64,000 bases of DNA from Monocercomonoides exilis (lineage: Eukaryota > Preaxostyla > Oxymonadida > Polymastigidae): assembly GCA_001643675.2 (NCBI GenBank), contig LSRY02000002.1, positions 1,075,001-1,139,000 of the forward strand, written 5' to 3'. Shown here in pieces: positions 47,001-59,887 of the stretch (positions are counted from its first letter, which is position 1; each line of letters starts with the position of its first letter). Below the pieces are notes generated by a model that did no database searches, was not told the DNA's origin, and worked only from the letters and a program-made list of their open reading frames with translations. Both the position numbers and the translations under genes were made by a program.

Positions 47001-50000
47001 ATGTGGGGAAGGGGAAGGATGGGCTGGGTGGATACGATTCGTGGTTCTGTGGGTTTGACTATTATCCGTGTGCCACCATCACCCATGCAGCGCAGGTGAG
47101 ATATGCAGACACAAACAAGAAGATCGAATTGGATTCAGGATTTGAGCTAGCTGAGGCAATTGGAATGACCGATGCCAACGAATGGGAGATTTCATGTGCA
47201 ACAAAAGGGATGGAAGTTGGGGTGAAAGCCCCAGAGGATTTTAAGTCATCTTGGATGATTGAGGTTTAGAGCAAATGCTCAGTGAGAAACATCACGTTTT
47301 GCATTCCATCTGCTCTTTCTGGTGCATCATCATCTCTGATCACAACCAATTCCATTCTCCTCACACTCACTGACTGCTCTGTTGTTTGTTCATCAGAGAA
47401 TTCCATTGGATACACTTTTGTGAATGTGATTGGGGGAAAAGTGAAAGTGGAGGGATTGGTGATCACAGAGATCTTGAGATTTGGAGAACATTCGCTGATT
47501 GAGTTTGGTGAAGGGGTGGAATCAGTTGTCTTTTCTGGATGCTATATAAACAATATTGAAAAGAGAAGTGGAAATGGAGGATGGGTGAGTGGAGTGGTTG
47601 GAGCAGAGAGAGATGAGGGGAAGAATGGGATAATTGTGATTGAGTCGTGTGTTGTGAAGGGGTGCAAGTGTGTTAGTGGAAGAGGAGGAGGGATGAGTGT
47701 TGTTGTGAAGGGGGAAGGGAGTGTTGTTGTGAATGGGAGTTGTATGATTGATTGGTGTGAGGCGAAGGGTTCAGGGGAGAGTTCAGATGGGAAAAGTGAA
47801 GGGAGAGGGGGAGGGATGATGATTTTGATGGAGAGCAGGGATGGTTCAATGAAAATGGAATCTGGAATTCAGAGTTTGTTTGGAGAGAATAACAAAGCTG
47901 AATATGGGAAGGATGTGTTTGTTCATTGTGGGAGTGGTGTGTTGTTGGAGTCGAAAGTGAATGGAAGTTCATTTTCATTTTTTGATTCGAGTGTTATTCC
48001 AACAGATGTTGTGAAGTTGTGTGGGAATGATGATGGGAGAGAAGGGGAAGTGATTCCGCTGTTTGTGTATTTGTGTTCAATTGGCTCGACGTTGAGAGTT
48101 GATGGGAGAGGAGAGAGGGCACTGGATCATAGCCATTGTGGGTTTGAGGAGTTTGGGTGTTTGACGATTGACTATTGTGCGAACAAGAGAACGAGCAGCA
48201 ATGCGAATGAAATTGAAGTTGTTTCAGAATCATGGATAAACAGAGAAATGAAAGTTGTTTCATTTGATGTGAGTGTTTCAGGGAAAGAAGAAGGGATAAG
48301 AGTGTTAGTGAGGGATGAAGGATCGATAACCCAGAATAACCTTATTGAGTGCACAAAATCATTTGAGACGTGCAATTTGGCATTTGTGTTGAATGAAGAT
48401 ATGAATGGGAGGAGAAGTACATTTATCCACTCCTTATCGTTATCAATCATCACAATGACTAGCTGTTCAGTCTCATTTGGAAATGAAGAATTGATTGGAT
48501 ATAATGTGATTTGTATTGAGGGAGGAAGGCTGATTGTGAATGGATTTGTGATGGAAGGGCCAGTGAGAATGAACGGGAAGTCTCCAATAGTGATCACAAA
48601 TGGAGTTGAATTGGAGATGAATCACAGCAGAGTGAGTGAAGTGGAAGTGACAGGTGGGAGTGGAGGAGGAGGAGGATGTTTGAATATGGAGATGGGTGTG
48701 AATGGGAATGTGAACATTGAAGGATGCAATTTGTCATCAGTGTGTTCAGGGGGGAGTGGGATGAAAGGGGGAGGGATGAAGATATCAGTGGGGAAGGGAG
48801 GGAGGTTGGAAATGAAAGGAGTGAAATTATCTGGGTGTGAAGTGCCAAGAGAGGATGCTGAGAATGGAGGGAGAGGAATGGGAGGAGGGATGTTTGTGAA
48901 GCTGGCAGATGAGATGGGAACATTTGTGATGGAAGGGATGGGATTTGAGGGATGTGATGGGTGGAAAGGGAAGAATGTGTTTGTATCAGGATGGAATCTG
49001 AGTGAAATTGTGGACAAGGAGCACCTGAAATGGGAAATGAGTTCAGAGGAGTTGGGATCGTTGGATGAATTGTGTGGATGGGAGAGGAAGACAACAGGAG
49101 AGGAGGGATATGTAATTCCACTTGTTGTGTATTTGTGGAGGAACTGGAGTGGGGATGGGTTTGTTTCGAAAGAAAATGGAGGAGACTTCAGTGGGTGTGG
49201 GTTTTCTAAAGCACCATGCTCATCGATTGATCATCTTATATCACTGAGATATTCAACACTTGGAGAAGGCGAAGCACACATCATCATTGCGGAATCTGGG
49301 TTATTGAGCCATTATATATCTTTTTCTTCTTCTTCGCAACCAGTTTCACCGGATTCAGAGTCACCAAAAGTTGTTATTGAAGGAACAAAGAAAGAAACAG
49401 ATGTGACGATAAGTGATGAAGATGAGAATGATTTGAGCGATGACTCATTGATTTCATCGAATATGAGTTTGTCGTTAATGAATATATCATTCACAAAACC
49501 TAGCATTACCACCAATCATGCAGTTTTCATTGAATCGTCAGGAACAAACACACATTTGTAAGCTACGGATTGCTCATTTGGATCATTGGCAGGCCTGACA
49601 GAGACAGCAGGACATTGTGTGATGAGAGTGAATGGAGGAAGTGTTTTGATCGAGAGATGCTCATTGAATTTGATTTCAGAGTTGAAAGGGTTCGTTGCCT
49701 TTAGCCCAAATGCAACTGAGGTGACTCTTCAGAATGTGAATATTTCATTTGTGAGCGTGAAGAAAAGAAGTCTGATTTCGATGCTAGAAGAGGAAGACCA
49801 AATGAGTGGAGAAAAGAAGGTTATTTCAAACATCAATAAACAAGTTTTGAGGGTTGTGGGGTGTTCATTTGCCAACATCACAAAAGAAGGTATAGGAGCG
49901 AGTGTTATTGATGTGGGATCATTTGAGGATGGGGTGGAGTGTTTGATGGATGAGTGTTCGATATCGAGTTGCAAGAGTGGTTTAAGCAGAGAAGGAGGGG

Positions 50001-53000
50001 GAATGAGAGTGGTGCTGAAGAGTGGGGAGTCAGTGTTGAAAGTGAATAGCAGTTCGTTTTCGATGTGCAAGTGCTCGAGTGAGACAGGGTGTGGAGGAGG
50101 GCTGTTTATCGATGGAGCCGATCCAAATGTTAATATGGATGATGAAAGTCAGATTCCGCCTCTGAATTTCAAGATTGTGAATATCCTGTTTGTGATGAAT
50201 GAGGCACATGTGGGGAAAGACATATTTGTCAGATGCCACTCGATTGAGCACCAGATCAACGAAACACTGTTTGCCCTGAACTACAACCAGGAGTCGCTGA
50301 ACTCGAACAACTCGATCTGTGGGAGAGATATTGAGAGCGAGACAGAAATTGATCTGATTCCGCTAATCACATTCTATTATGGCCAGCAGGTGTTTGTGAA
50401 TAGAACAGGGAGTGATGGCAGACGATGTGGGGCACAGAGCAACCCATGTGTGAGCATCAACTGTGGGGTTGAGCACATCCAGGAAGGGGTGATGAATGGG
50501 ATTCTGATTGATGGAGAAGGGTTTGTGAGGAAGGAGTGTGTGATTGGGGATCTGGTTGTGAATTCATTGAAAAAGACACAGGGGATTGTTCGGTTGAACT
50601 GCAAGATTGAGAAATCAGGTGAGAATGATTGTGTGATGGAGTTTGTGAATGAATGTTCAGTGGAGAGGTGCTCATTCCAGTTTGAAGATGGATTTGAGTC
50701 AACTCACACTTATCTTATGAAAGTGAAGAATGGAATGACGAAAATACAGGAATGTGAATTCTTCTCTTCATTATCAACAACAATTGAGTTCATGAAGTTG
50801 AACAGTTCAGTTGTGAGCGTGGAAAGTGGAGAGCTGAAGATATTTGATTCAACATTCAGGGATATTCATTCAACAATGTCGGTGCTTTCATTCCATGAAG
50901 AATCTGATGTGACAATTGATGAAACAAGAATATCGAATATCGAATGTGAGGGAGATGTTGTGAGTGTTGGAGTGAAAGCGAAAGTTGAGATGAAAGAGAT
51001 GGGAGTTGTGAATGTGACTGTATTGTTGGAAGGGTGTGTGATTGGGATGGATGAAGCTGAGAAAGAGGTGAGTGTGCTGAACAGCTCATTTGGAAGATGT
51101 GTGAATTTTGTTGATAAGGGAAGCATGATGCAGATCAGGAATTCCAAGAATGTGAGGGTTGTGAATTGTGTGTTTGATGGAGAAAGAGAAGCAGATGCAG
51201 TGAACGAAGGAAACAAGATAAAAGAGGGATTATGCAAATGGAATGGGTCATTGGTTGATATTGAAATCGGCTGTGTGGAGATGAAAGAAACAACAATTAT
51301 GAGGAGCAAGACAGGCGGATTGTGGGTGAATGGAGGAAGAATGAAGATTGAGAAGGGAGAATTCGAGAACAACAACCCTGAGATTGAAGGATATCCATCA
51401 GCTCGAAGGAATGTGATTTGCACAGGGAACGGGGAGCTGAATGTTGCGAGCGTGAAAGGGGGAGATGGCCTGAAAGATAACTCATCTCTGTGGATATTGG
51501 ACGAGGGATGCAACTTAGGAGGAATAACTTCTGAGAGAGTATCATCATTTTTCATCCCCATTTTGGAAGAGGTGAAGAATATTTCTCAGTCAAATGGGAA
51601 TGTGGAGTTGATGATTGTGGGAAAGCTGCTTCTGCCATGTGATTTGTCAGTGAAGATGAGCATGAAAAATGGGGATGAAGAGGAAATTGTGAGAGAGGAA
51701 ATTGATGAAGAAGGTTATATTTCGGAGAATGAGATTCACTCGTTTGTTTCATGTTCAGAACTGGAGAAAGCGAGAGAAGAAGCAGAAGTGAGTGTGTGGA
51801 TTGTGTTTGGGAAAGGAGATTCACCTTCATCAACAGATCGATTTATTGTGAAGAACAGGAGTGAAAGCATTGGAAAAGGAGATGAAAAACTTGTTGAAGG
51901 AGGGAAAGAAGGAAAATCTTATTGGTTGCTAATTGTTATAATCATGGCAGTTATTCTTGTGATTGTTCTGATTGTATCTGTAGTTTTGGCTGTTAGATGG
52001 AGAAAACAGAAGAGAAGAACAGAAGAATTGGAAGAGATTGTGGAAGACACGGTGAAGAAGGATCCGAAGCTGATTGAGATGGTGACGATGGAGATGTCAC
52101 CAGAGGAACAGTGGAGGAGAGCAGAAAGAGAGGCAGAGAAGAAGAATGAGGAGGGGATCAAGAAGAGAGTTTATGAGAAAAGCCTGGGACATTCTGAATC
52201 ATCCGAGCATTTGCTGGCTGAGAGTGGGTCAACTGAATACATCCTTGGGAGAGATTCAGACAAGATTCCGGAGTGGGCAGTGGAGAAGGTTGAAGAAGAA
52301 GAGATTCAGAAGAGAACACCATCGCCATCCATTTCATCCACTTCCACCACTTCGACAACTGATTCAGATTCAACATTTGTTCGATCAGAGAGTCTGTGCC
52401 CAACCACCTCGTCAATGTCAAATCTCGTGGATGCAATGGCATGTTCTTCGCCTCATGAAAAGCTGATTGTTGACTTGAGAGATTCGCTGTTCATGTTATT
52501 ACACGGAAGGAACGAGAAGAAAGAGATGGAAATCGGCTCATTGAAAGAAAGGGAGATGACAGCTTCCCAAATCCTGTTCTGGGTGGCCAACCTTGCTCTC
52601 CACTCCTTTGATGAAATTGAAAATCCACTCCAATCATTGGTCAGCCTGAGTCCCCACATTATTCTTTTCTCTGAGCACTTAGTGATCTGCATTGTTATGC
52701 ACTCCGACTTTTTGTCTGATGATTCGGACTCTTCTTCCATCTCCTCATCAACTGTTGTGACTTCTGCCAGCGATGATGATGATGATGATGACTCTCTGCC
52801 CTCATCCGCCTTTGAGGATGAGGATGACTTCAAAAAAGAGTGCATGAGGTGGAAGGCACCTGAGCTGCTGATCAACAAGAAGATGGGGGCAACAAAGGAG
52901 TCAGTGTCATTCTCGATCGGGATGATGCTGTGGGAGTGCTTGACGCTGAAAATCCCGTTTGGAGACTTTGAAGCTGTGGTTGCTGGAGAGAAGATTGCCA

Positions 53001-53278
53001 ATGGAGAAAGGCAGGGCTGTAAAGCCATTGAAGGAAGTTCACTTTGTGGATTGATAGGAAAGTGCGAAAAACAGTCAGTAGAGGAGAGACCATCTCTGAA
53101 CGAGCTGAAGCGGGAGTTAATCCAGCACTTTCCAGCTGGAGCTGTGATGCTCACAGTTTCTGATGCAATAGGACTTAATTCTGGCTATGATGGGGATCAC
53201 AGAATCAATGAAAGTGGCAGGTCGGGAAGCGAATCGTGTTCAACAACAAGCATCCATTTTATCAATGATTCTCGTTGA
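44048..53278 (+). CDS. Giant pectin-lyase-like (beta-helix) membrane protein with C-terminal pseudokinase-like domain
   Basis: One frame of 3,077 codons, interrupted only by TAG (47267-47269, codon 1074) and TAA (49559-49561, codon 1838), and ending in TGA. An in-frame TAA just upstream supports the ATG at 44048. A short hydrophobic Cys-rich start ('CCLMCIICVKCLC') may be a signal peptide. The ectodomain (to about residue 2600) repeats beta-helix turns ('GGGLHLENF', 'GNGGGIKVVME', 'GRGGGMSVVVKG', 'GCGGGLFIDG') and 'CG....PC..I' linkers, with many N-glycosylation sequons. One membrane helix follows at about residues 2625-2650 ('LLIVIIMAVILVIVLIVSVV') and then basic residues. The cytoplasmic part has 'TMEMSPEEQWRRAEREAEKK' and a kinase C-lobe remnant ('RWKAPELL', 'SIGMMLWECLTLKIPFGDFE', 'SVEERPSLNELKREL'). 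The Gly loop, catalytic Lys and HRD are not visible, so activity is doubtful. Likely a surface receptor/adhesin-type protein. If TAA/TAG are stops, it is a pseudogene or three pieces. Confidence 0.8.
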
Positions 53279-53573
53279 GTCAGTTGCTTGCTAATATACA
53301 CAAGAAAAGGATCAAAAAGAACAAACTTTGGAGAGATTTGAAAAAATGAAAAAGAGTGAAAATTCTTTTCATTCTTCTTTGTCTTTGTGTTGTAATTGGT
53401 TGTATGCAACTTTCAAAAAACAGAAAGAACACTCCTTTGCAAAGGAGGTGCCACTCAAACAAGTTATCAAGGAACTGTTTTCTTCTCATATTTTTTGTTT
53501 ATTCATCAACAATGAAAAGACAAATCCACATTCTGAATGGAATAAAACAGTGCATTAATCAGTTTTATTTTTA

Positions 53574-53575
<2 letters not shown>

Positions 53576-53614
<39 letters not shown>
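53576..53614. repeat. (TTA)n microsatellite, about 13 units
   Basis: Uninterrupted trinucleotide repeat directly downstream of the giant surface protein gene. Confidence 0.95.
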
Positions 53615-53619
53615 GGATG

Positions 53620-53752
53620 AAATTCGAATAAGGCATTTTAATTTGAATAAAGATGGTTTATTCGAATAAATAGCCTTTATTTCAAATACAGGCAGTTTAT
53701 TCGAACAAACCATGTTTATTTGAGAACTGAGCCCTTTATTTGAGTTATTTTT
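53620..53752. repeat. Array of TTTATTCGAATAAA-type motifs, array 1
   Basis: Five variants of (G/C)TTTATT(C/T)(G/C)AA recur every 19-21 bp; the best unit, TTTATTCGAATAAA, is a perfect palindrome. The same motif recurs at 56.84-57.08 kb. Confidence 0.7.
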
Positions 53753-54559
53753 TATTATGGGATTTTTCGATCAAAATGCGAAATAATGCAAAACATTTTG
53801 ATGTTTCAAAGATGTTTTAAAATGTGAATTGAATATTTTAATAACATTTTTCATTCATTTCACATTTCATTTTGCGAATTCACTTTAAAAATCTGAAAAA
53901 TCGGATAATAAAAATATGTTAGCTCCTTTTTGAAATTGATAAAAATTTTAAGAATAGTTTTCCTGAAAGAAATTCTCACTATTGATAAAACGAAACATAC
54001 GACGAACAACTGACTTTAATATGTGTTCAAAAGCACGTTTGTGAACATCAGTTCAAATGAACTTATTGAGAAAAAAGTAATTCTTTAATGAAAAATTAAA
54101 ATTCGATAAGTGTCATTAAAACGGCGGTGTAAAATTCTGAAGAATTGCTGGGAAAACTCTGATATATTCAACAAAATGAGTTTTTTCTCATTTTTTCTTA
54201 TGCTATTCAGAGATTATGGGAATGTTAAATGACTTGTTCTCTAGCTCCTGTATCCCTCCAAACGGCTTCGATATCCTGGGGTGCGGTTCAGACATACGTC
54301 TTTGAGCATCGTTCTGGTGATGCATGCTGAACATTAATTTAGGTTCAGCAGGCAAGACGCTTGCTTTCGAGGAATCGGAGCTTGTCCAAAACGGGTTTGA
54401 CCAGAAATTTTTATCAGTTCCCTCCAGCAGCTCTGAAAAGGCAATATTATAATTTTCTTCTGTCACACTCGTTGGAACCCACCCTTGTGCTGTTCTAATC
54501 ACAGATATACAGAGCTTCATCTGGACTGATTATTCTGTTGTCAGGAATTCCTTTCTTCG

Positions 54560-55940
54560 TAACTCCGACTCATGTCTTCCTCCTCATCTCGAGATCGACT
54601 TCTGCTTGATAGCAAGACGTTTGCTCCAGCAAGCTCTCCCAGGTTAAAGGCGCACTTGTCCGTGCTGAAGGATGCAGTGTACAGACGGAAGTGTGCGTGT
54701 CTATGCTTTTGCTCCCTCTTTATCTCTCCTGCGCATCTGAAGATCTGTGAAGATGAACGCAAGTGTATTTTTGGAGAGCTGAACCTTGGATTGCGATGAA
54801 AGTGAACTGATTGGAGTGATTCTTCCAAGCGAACACCATTTGAGCGCAGCTTTGTGAGAGTTCAACCACGGATGGAACAATAACAAAGCAGACAGAAGAA
54901 ATGTTCTGTGTGTGAAAAGGACAGACACAGATGCAGCAAAGCAACATCCCTTTCAGAGGCATTCACTTTTGCGAGCAACGATTCAGCCAAAGGAAGAAAC
55001 ATATATGTGGACTGCTTCAACTTCAGAAAGAGTGAAACCTCAGCCACCTTCCACCTCTTATTCGAACTGTTTGTTTATGATCCGCAAACGTTTGTGGAGA
55101 GCGATCAAACATTTGTAAATGCTGATCTGTCCCGCTTCCTTGTTCCATTCACATCCAGCGAGATCAACGTGTCTGATGCAGGATTTGTCATTGCCTCGTG
55201 TGAATCGCGGATCGATTCCTGCAGATCCTATATGTCTGGCTTTGAGCACATGGATGCATAGGCTGTGCACATAACGTTCTGCATCAGCAGCCCAGCACAC
55301 TTCATCTGTCCGGCAGACTTGTCGAATTTCATATACCAGTTAACACTTGTTTGGAAGAAGAAAGATCAACGCTGCTGTTCCAGGAAGACAGCCAGGGTTC
55401 CAATCCATTCCTGCCGAACATTTGTAGCCCCTCTCATTCATGGATCTCTATCCAATTATCAGATGGGTACATTTACGAAGTTAGTTCAATCATTCTCAGC
55501 AATCAGGATTCATTGACTCTGGACAAGTTGGCTTTTGAACCACACACAAATGTCTCCGAGCTGGGTGCTTATTTCTTTGCTGTTGTGGAATGGTGAAGTC
55601 TAATCTGCACGCTGTTTGAGTTGACAAATACCGATCTCACGTGGTCGATGTTTATGCTGTATGAAGGATCTTCGAGCACATTCGATGCCATCGAATTTCG
55701 TCATGCAGCCTGTCCAAATGCTCCATTGTTGAAGCAGCAAGCAATTCTAACAGCTCTCCCAATCACCCTTCATCAATTACCATCTTCAGATCGGCTTAGG
55801 TAGGTGTTTTGCAAACAGCGAACAAGTCGTCTGTTATTTGGAGCAGGGAAGAAGGTGGGTTGGAAGTTGTTGTGAACAAGACAAATGTGGAGGGGTGCGG
55901 GTCGAGCGGCGCAGAAAAGTGCGGTTCTGTGAATAAAAAT
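54560..55940 (+). pseudogene. Fragment of a pectin-lyase-like surface protein gene
   Basis: Plus-strand pieces show the family pattern: 'SNDSAKGRNIYVDCFNFRKS', then 'DLSRFLVPFTSSEINVSDAG', the counterpart of 'DLFRYLVPYSASTIRLSDAG' in the palindrome gene, with 'CESRIDSC' at the 'CG...PC' linker position. It continues as 'FCISSPAHFICPADLSNFIY' and, after a shift, 'HSWISIQLSDGYIYEV'. The frame changes at least twice and the piece lacks signal peptide, membrane helix and kinase-like end, so it is a remnant. Its closest relative in this window is the gene in the 3.7-kb arms. Confidence 0.55.
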
Positions 55941-57850
55941 TTGAGCAGCTAATAACGGGTAAAATATAACATCTCTGTTCTGATCCGGTGGATGAATTTC
56001 ACAGTCACATGAATGATTGATTGTGTGTATCGAAAAATAAAGTCGACAGAAAAACAAAATGTGATTCTAAGTTTTCAAAAATCAAAAGCAATGTTGAAAG
56101 AATATGAAGGATATTTTCGCAATGAAAAAAAAATGAATTAAAGCAAATAAACAATAAACATGTCCATATTTTCATCAAAAGAAGTTTTCAAACTATTCTT
56201 TATATTAAATTGCCTGAGATGTTTAAGGAATCTGTAATTTTTGCATATTCTTTTGGTTTTTTATTTTCGTGCTAACGTTCAATAAGGAATAAATAACATT
56301 GCTCACTCAACAGCAGTTGGATGAGTGAACGAAAAAGCAAACGGCTTTTTTGTTAAATAACTATCATAATCGAAAAATTAAGGATTATAATTTCAAAAAA
56401 TCTAATTCAAAAAATAATGACTGTGAAACAAGATGAGGGCAAAATAAAGAAGGATATGTTAATATACATTATCAGTCATTTTGGTGCATTACGTTTTCTA
56501 TTTGAAATCATCGTTCCAATGCAAGAAAAAAAAGAAATCTTCATTTTCATGAAATATTTCCAACTTATGTCATGATCAAAGTTGTCAAAAATGATAATTC
56601 CACAAAAAACCTTTAAAATATGTGAAAAATAATTAAAATAAATTTGTGAATCATGAAAATTTTCATTTAATATCTTCATAAAAAAGTTTTTCTTTAATTT
56701 TCACGAAAAAAATGTTTGATCAATTGTTTTTAATTATTTATAAATTGCGAATAAAGAATGAAAAACAATGAAAACTTGTACAATATTTCCATAATAATAT
56801 CTCCAAATTTTTTATTCAAATCTTTCATGGTTGATTCGAGAAAGCAGACGTTTATTTGAATAAACAACCTCTCATTCAATTAAAAGGGGGTTTATTCGAA
56901 TAAAGTCAGATCATTCGAAAAAAAACTGTTTATTCGCATTTCATCCATTATTTATTTATTTATTAGATACAATGCAGATTATATCACATCATTCAAATTG
57001 AAAAAATAATTTAAAATTTTGGGGGTTATTTAAAAATACCCCTGTTTATTTAAATTGACTGGCTTATTTTTAAAATACACATGCGATTTTGAATTGAATG
57101 TTTAAAACATGAAAAATGATTGAGTCATATTATTAGCATGAAAGATTGATATAAAATACTGAAGTGAATTTTGATTCCAATTTTGCAAAAATTTTGATCT
57201 TTCAATAATCTTCTTGGAAAAAATGGAATAATTCGATAATTCGTTTAAAAAGCTATTCTTACTAATGCAATCGAAAATTCCAGTTTTATAATGTGAACGT
57301 GCATGGTTTTTTACAATTAAAAATTCATTTTTCCCAATATACAAATCATAAAAGCTTCATCAAATTTTTAGTTTATTTCTTCGCAATTTGGAGCTGTTTC
57401 TTTAAAACTGCAGCACCAATGACAACTTCTGTGCCATTTTGTTCAGCACTCATAAGGTAATTACTGCTTTTTTCGTTTTTTCAACAGCAATTTTCAAACA
57501 ATATTGTTTTTTTCATTTTTCGCCATGTTGAAAGACAATATTAAAAATCATTTACAAGAAATATATAAAACACTGAATGTTAAAAGGCATATATGGTTCT
57601 TTATCGAGATTTCGTTTTTTATGAAGAACATTTTTTATTATTTCAAAATTTTCTTTTTCGATATTTATCTTCTAATTTTGCAGTTTACACAATTTTCTTT
57701 CAGTTCCAAATTCTATAAACATTTTGCCTTTGGATATCCCACATTTGTAACACTCTCTATCCTCCGTATTACTCGAAAGTGCAAACAAAATTTCGACAAT
57801 CCCATCTATTTATTTTCTCTCGTCTAAATTAACAGATTTATATTCCAGCA
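55941..57850. other. AT-rich non-coding stretch
   Basis: No gene is supported. It contains motif array 2 (56840-57085). A 107-codon Phe/Ile-rich plus frame at 57504-57827 looks like chance. Confidence 0.5.
56840..57085. repeat. Array of TTTATTCGAATAAA-type motifs, array 2
   Basis: Motifs GTTTATTTGAATAAAC, GTTTATTCGAATAAAG, TCATTCGAAAAA, GTTTATTCGCA and more decayed units follow each other over about 240 bp. They resemble array 1 at 53.62 kb, so the two arrays bracket the pseudogene fragment at 54.6-55.9 kb. Confidence 0.6.
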
Positions 57851-57851
57851 C

Positions 57852-59401
57852 GCTCAAACCATCATCAACAGTTCTATCTTCTCTTCTATTTTCAGCTCCG
57901 ACACTTTTTTCTTTGCCTTTGACACCTCCTTTCTTCGCCAAACAAGTTCTACACCAAATGCTTCTATGATGCTCGAAGGATCAGATAACAAAAGAGAAAC
58001 GCCAGGAAGATTGACTTCATTCGTACAGAAAAAGCATCGCTTTGAATGGTGCGAATGGAATAATTCTGGAAATGGTTCATCTGGTGGCGCACTTTATGTT
58101 AATTGTGCAAATGCAAATCTCGAAATCACATCTTGCTCATTCAACGATTGTTCAACTGGTGATCATGGTGGAGCGTTATTCTGTGCAAATTTGTTAAAAA
58201 CAGATATCACAAAATCGAATATTACAAATTGTTCAGCCAATCATGCAGGAGCTGCTTATGTCAGTGGGCCACGATCAAATTCTGTTTGGACATTCCAAGA
58301 TAACAGAGTGGAAAGTTGTTCAATAACTGATTGGTGTGGAACTGGTTGGTATTTTCAAGTGTATAACATGAACTCAACTTGCAAATTCCTGTTTTCCAAA
58401 TGCATATGCATCTCAAATTCTGGTGGTGATTCAACAGGTTCACTCACATTTAATTATCCTCCACAAAATAAACCAAGTCAATTTTTGATCAATGATTGTC
58501 AGTTTATTAACAACATATTGACTGCATCTGCCAATTATGGTGGTGCTGCCATTTTCTTCTATTCAACTTACTCTTGGATGAATGGAGTAAAATTCATCAC
58601 TTTCTGCTTCTTCGATGGCAACACTGCCAAAAATGGCAGAGGAAACGATGTGTTTTTCAGTGTCAATTCTGTAGCCCAATTTCCATTCCAGCAATGCGGT
58701 TCAACAACTCCAACAAAAAGAGTGTGGAATCAAGGAACGGCTGATAATGTTGAGTACAATGGATGGCTCCCACTCATCGCCCAGAACAAAATCGTGTCAA
58801 ATAATGGAACAAACACCGATCTCTGTGGAATCACACAACTCAGTCCATATGAAACAATTGAATTTGCTCTTGTTCGCATGGCAGATACCCAAGATGCCTC
58901 TCTCACCCTCCTCACTTAAACACTCACTTTCAGCGCGGTTGACACAAGAATCACAGGAAATGGAATAGCCGCCACCACCATTGCCTCCAGCGGAATTCCT
59001 CAACCAGCTTCTTCTTCTTCTTCTTCTTCATTTCCTTCTTCAACATCTTCTTCACCAGATCCATCTGCCACTTCTGCCCTCTTCCAACAGACACAGGGCT
59101 CCCTCACAATCTCTGCCCTCGCTATCGCACACAACTCCACAAACCCCATCACCCCCATCCTCTTCCACCTCTCAGATAACTCCCCTTCCCTCAACCTCAA
59201 CACTACCACCATCACCGGAACAACCCCATCTTCATCATCCATCACCACACCCCTCTTCTTCATCACTGTTGGCTCCCTCGCCCTCAACCACACTGCACAA
59301 TTACCAACATCAATTCACCATAGCTTCACCAACAAACAACGAATCGTTTTACAAGCATCAAATAACTTTTCAATGTGTTTGACCAGAATGACTCTGTTTT
59401 A
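57852..59401 (+). pseudogene. Truncated pectin-lyase-like surface protein gene
   Basis: The frame is open from about 57852 ('QHAQTIINSSIFSS') through 'HRFEWCEWNNSGNGSSGGAL', 'CSFNDCSTGDHGGALFCANL' and 'NNGTNTDLCGITQLSPYETI', which are beta-helix turns and the 'CG....P' linker. The protein segment 'KHRFEWCEWNNS' parallels 'NSFIWCEWDGS' of the giant gene. A TAA (58917-58919) is followed in the same frame by about 160 codons of the same character ('TLTFSAVDTRITGNGIAATT', 'SALFQQTQGSLTISALAIAH'), ending at TAA 59399-59401. Signal peptide, membrane helix and cytoplasmic domain are absent, so both ends are truncated. Base composition in the last 400 bp is unusually C-rich on this strand. Confidence 0.65.
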
Positions 59402-59707
59402 ATTTTAACTTAATAAAGTTTAATTCAATTCATCAAAAAATATCTTCTTTGTAATCGAGCTTATCGTAATATCATCAACAATATTCGAGTATTTAATCGG
59501 AACTCTGCACCACATTTGGAAAATGTCATAACGTGAACTGTTTTTGACTATGAAAATTTTAAATAAAACAAAATGCTTCTCCAAATAAATTATTAGCTTG
59601 ACATTAATTTATAGAATTCCTACGTTTTCACATGAAGATTTGGAATTTGTTCATTTTATTGAAACAATTTCTTAATTTATTGAAATCTTCTTTGAAATAG
59701 AAGACGT
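59402..59707. other. AT-rich flank of the TIR element
   Basis: No coding or regulatory feature is seen; the last eight bases (59700-59707, GAAGACGT) form one half of the target duplication. Confidence 0.6.
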
Positions 59708-59887
59708 GGCAAGTTCCAAGTATATGGACCATCAATAAAAAATATTTCTCATATCGTGCACGAAAGAATTAGTAATTATGATTTATTTAAAATTAGTTTT
59801 ATCTGTCGAAAATGCTTTATTATAAACTTTCTATTACAAATTTTGATCTATCCCATTAATATTTTCAAACCATGCTTGTTTTTTATT
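59708..59887 (+). repeat. Left terminal inverted repeat (180 bp)
   Basis: It starts GGCAAGTTCCAAGTATATGG and ends with ATGCTTGTTTTTTATT; reverse complement of 62047-62226. Confidence 0.9.

Larger units (their letters stand above)
53279..54550. other. Intergenic stretch with microsatellite and palindromic repeats
   Basis: No confident gene is seen. It contains TTA repeats and the TTTATTCGAATAAA array (listed separately). A 105-codon minus frame (54203-54520; 'HHQNDAQRRMSEPHPRISKP') is not recognised. Confidence 0.4.

Noticed and set aside
57504-57827. 107-codon plus frame rich in Phe and Ile
   Set aside because: Composition follows the local AT richness and no motif or neighbour relation supports it.
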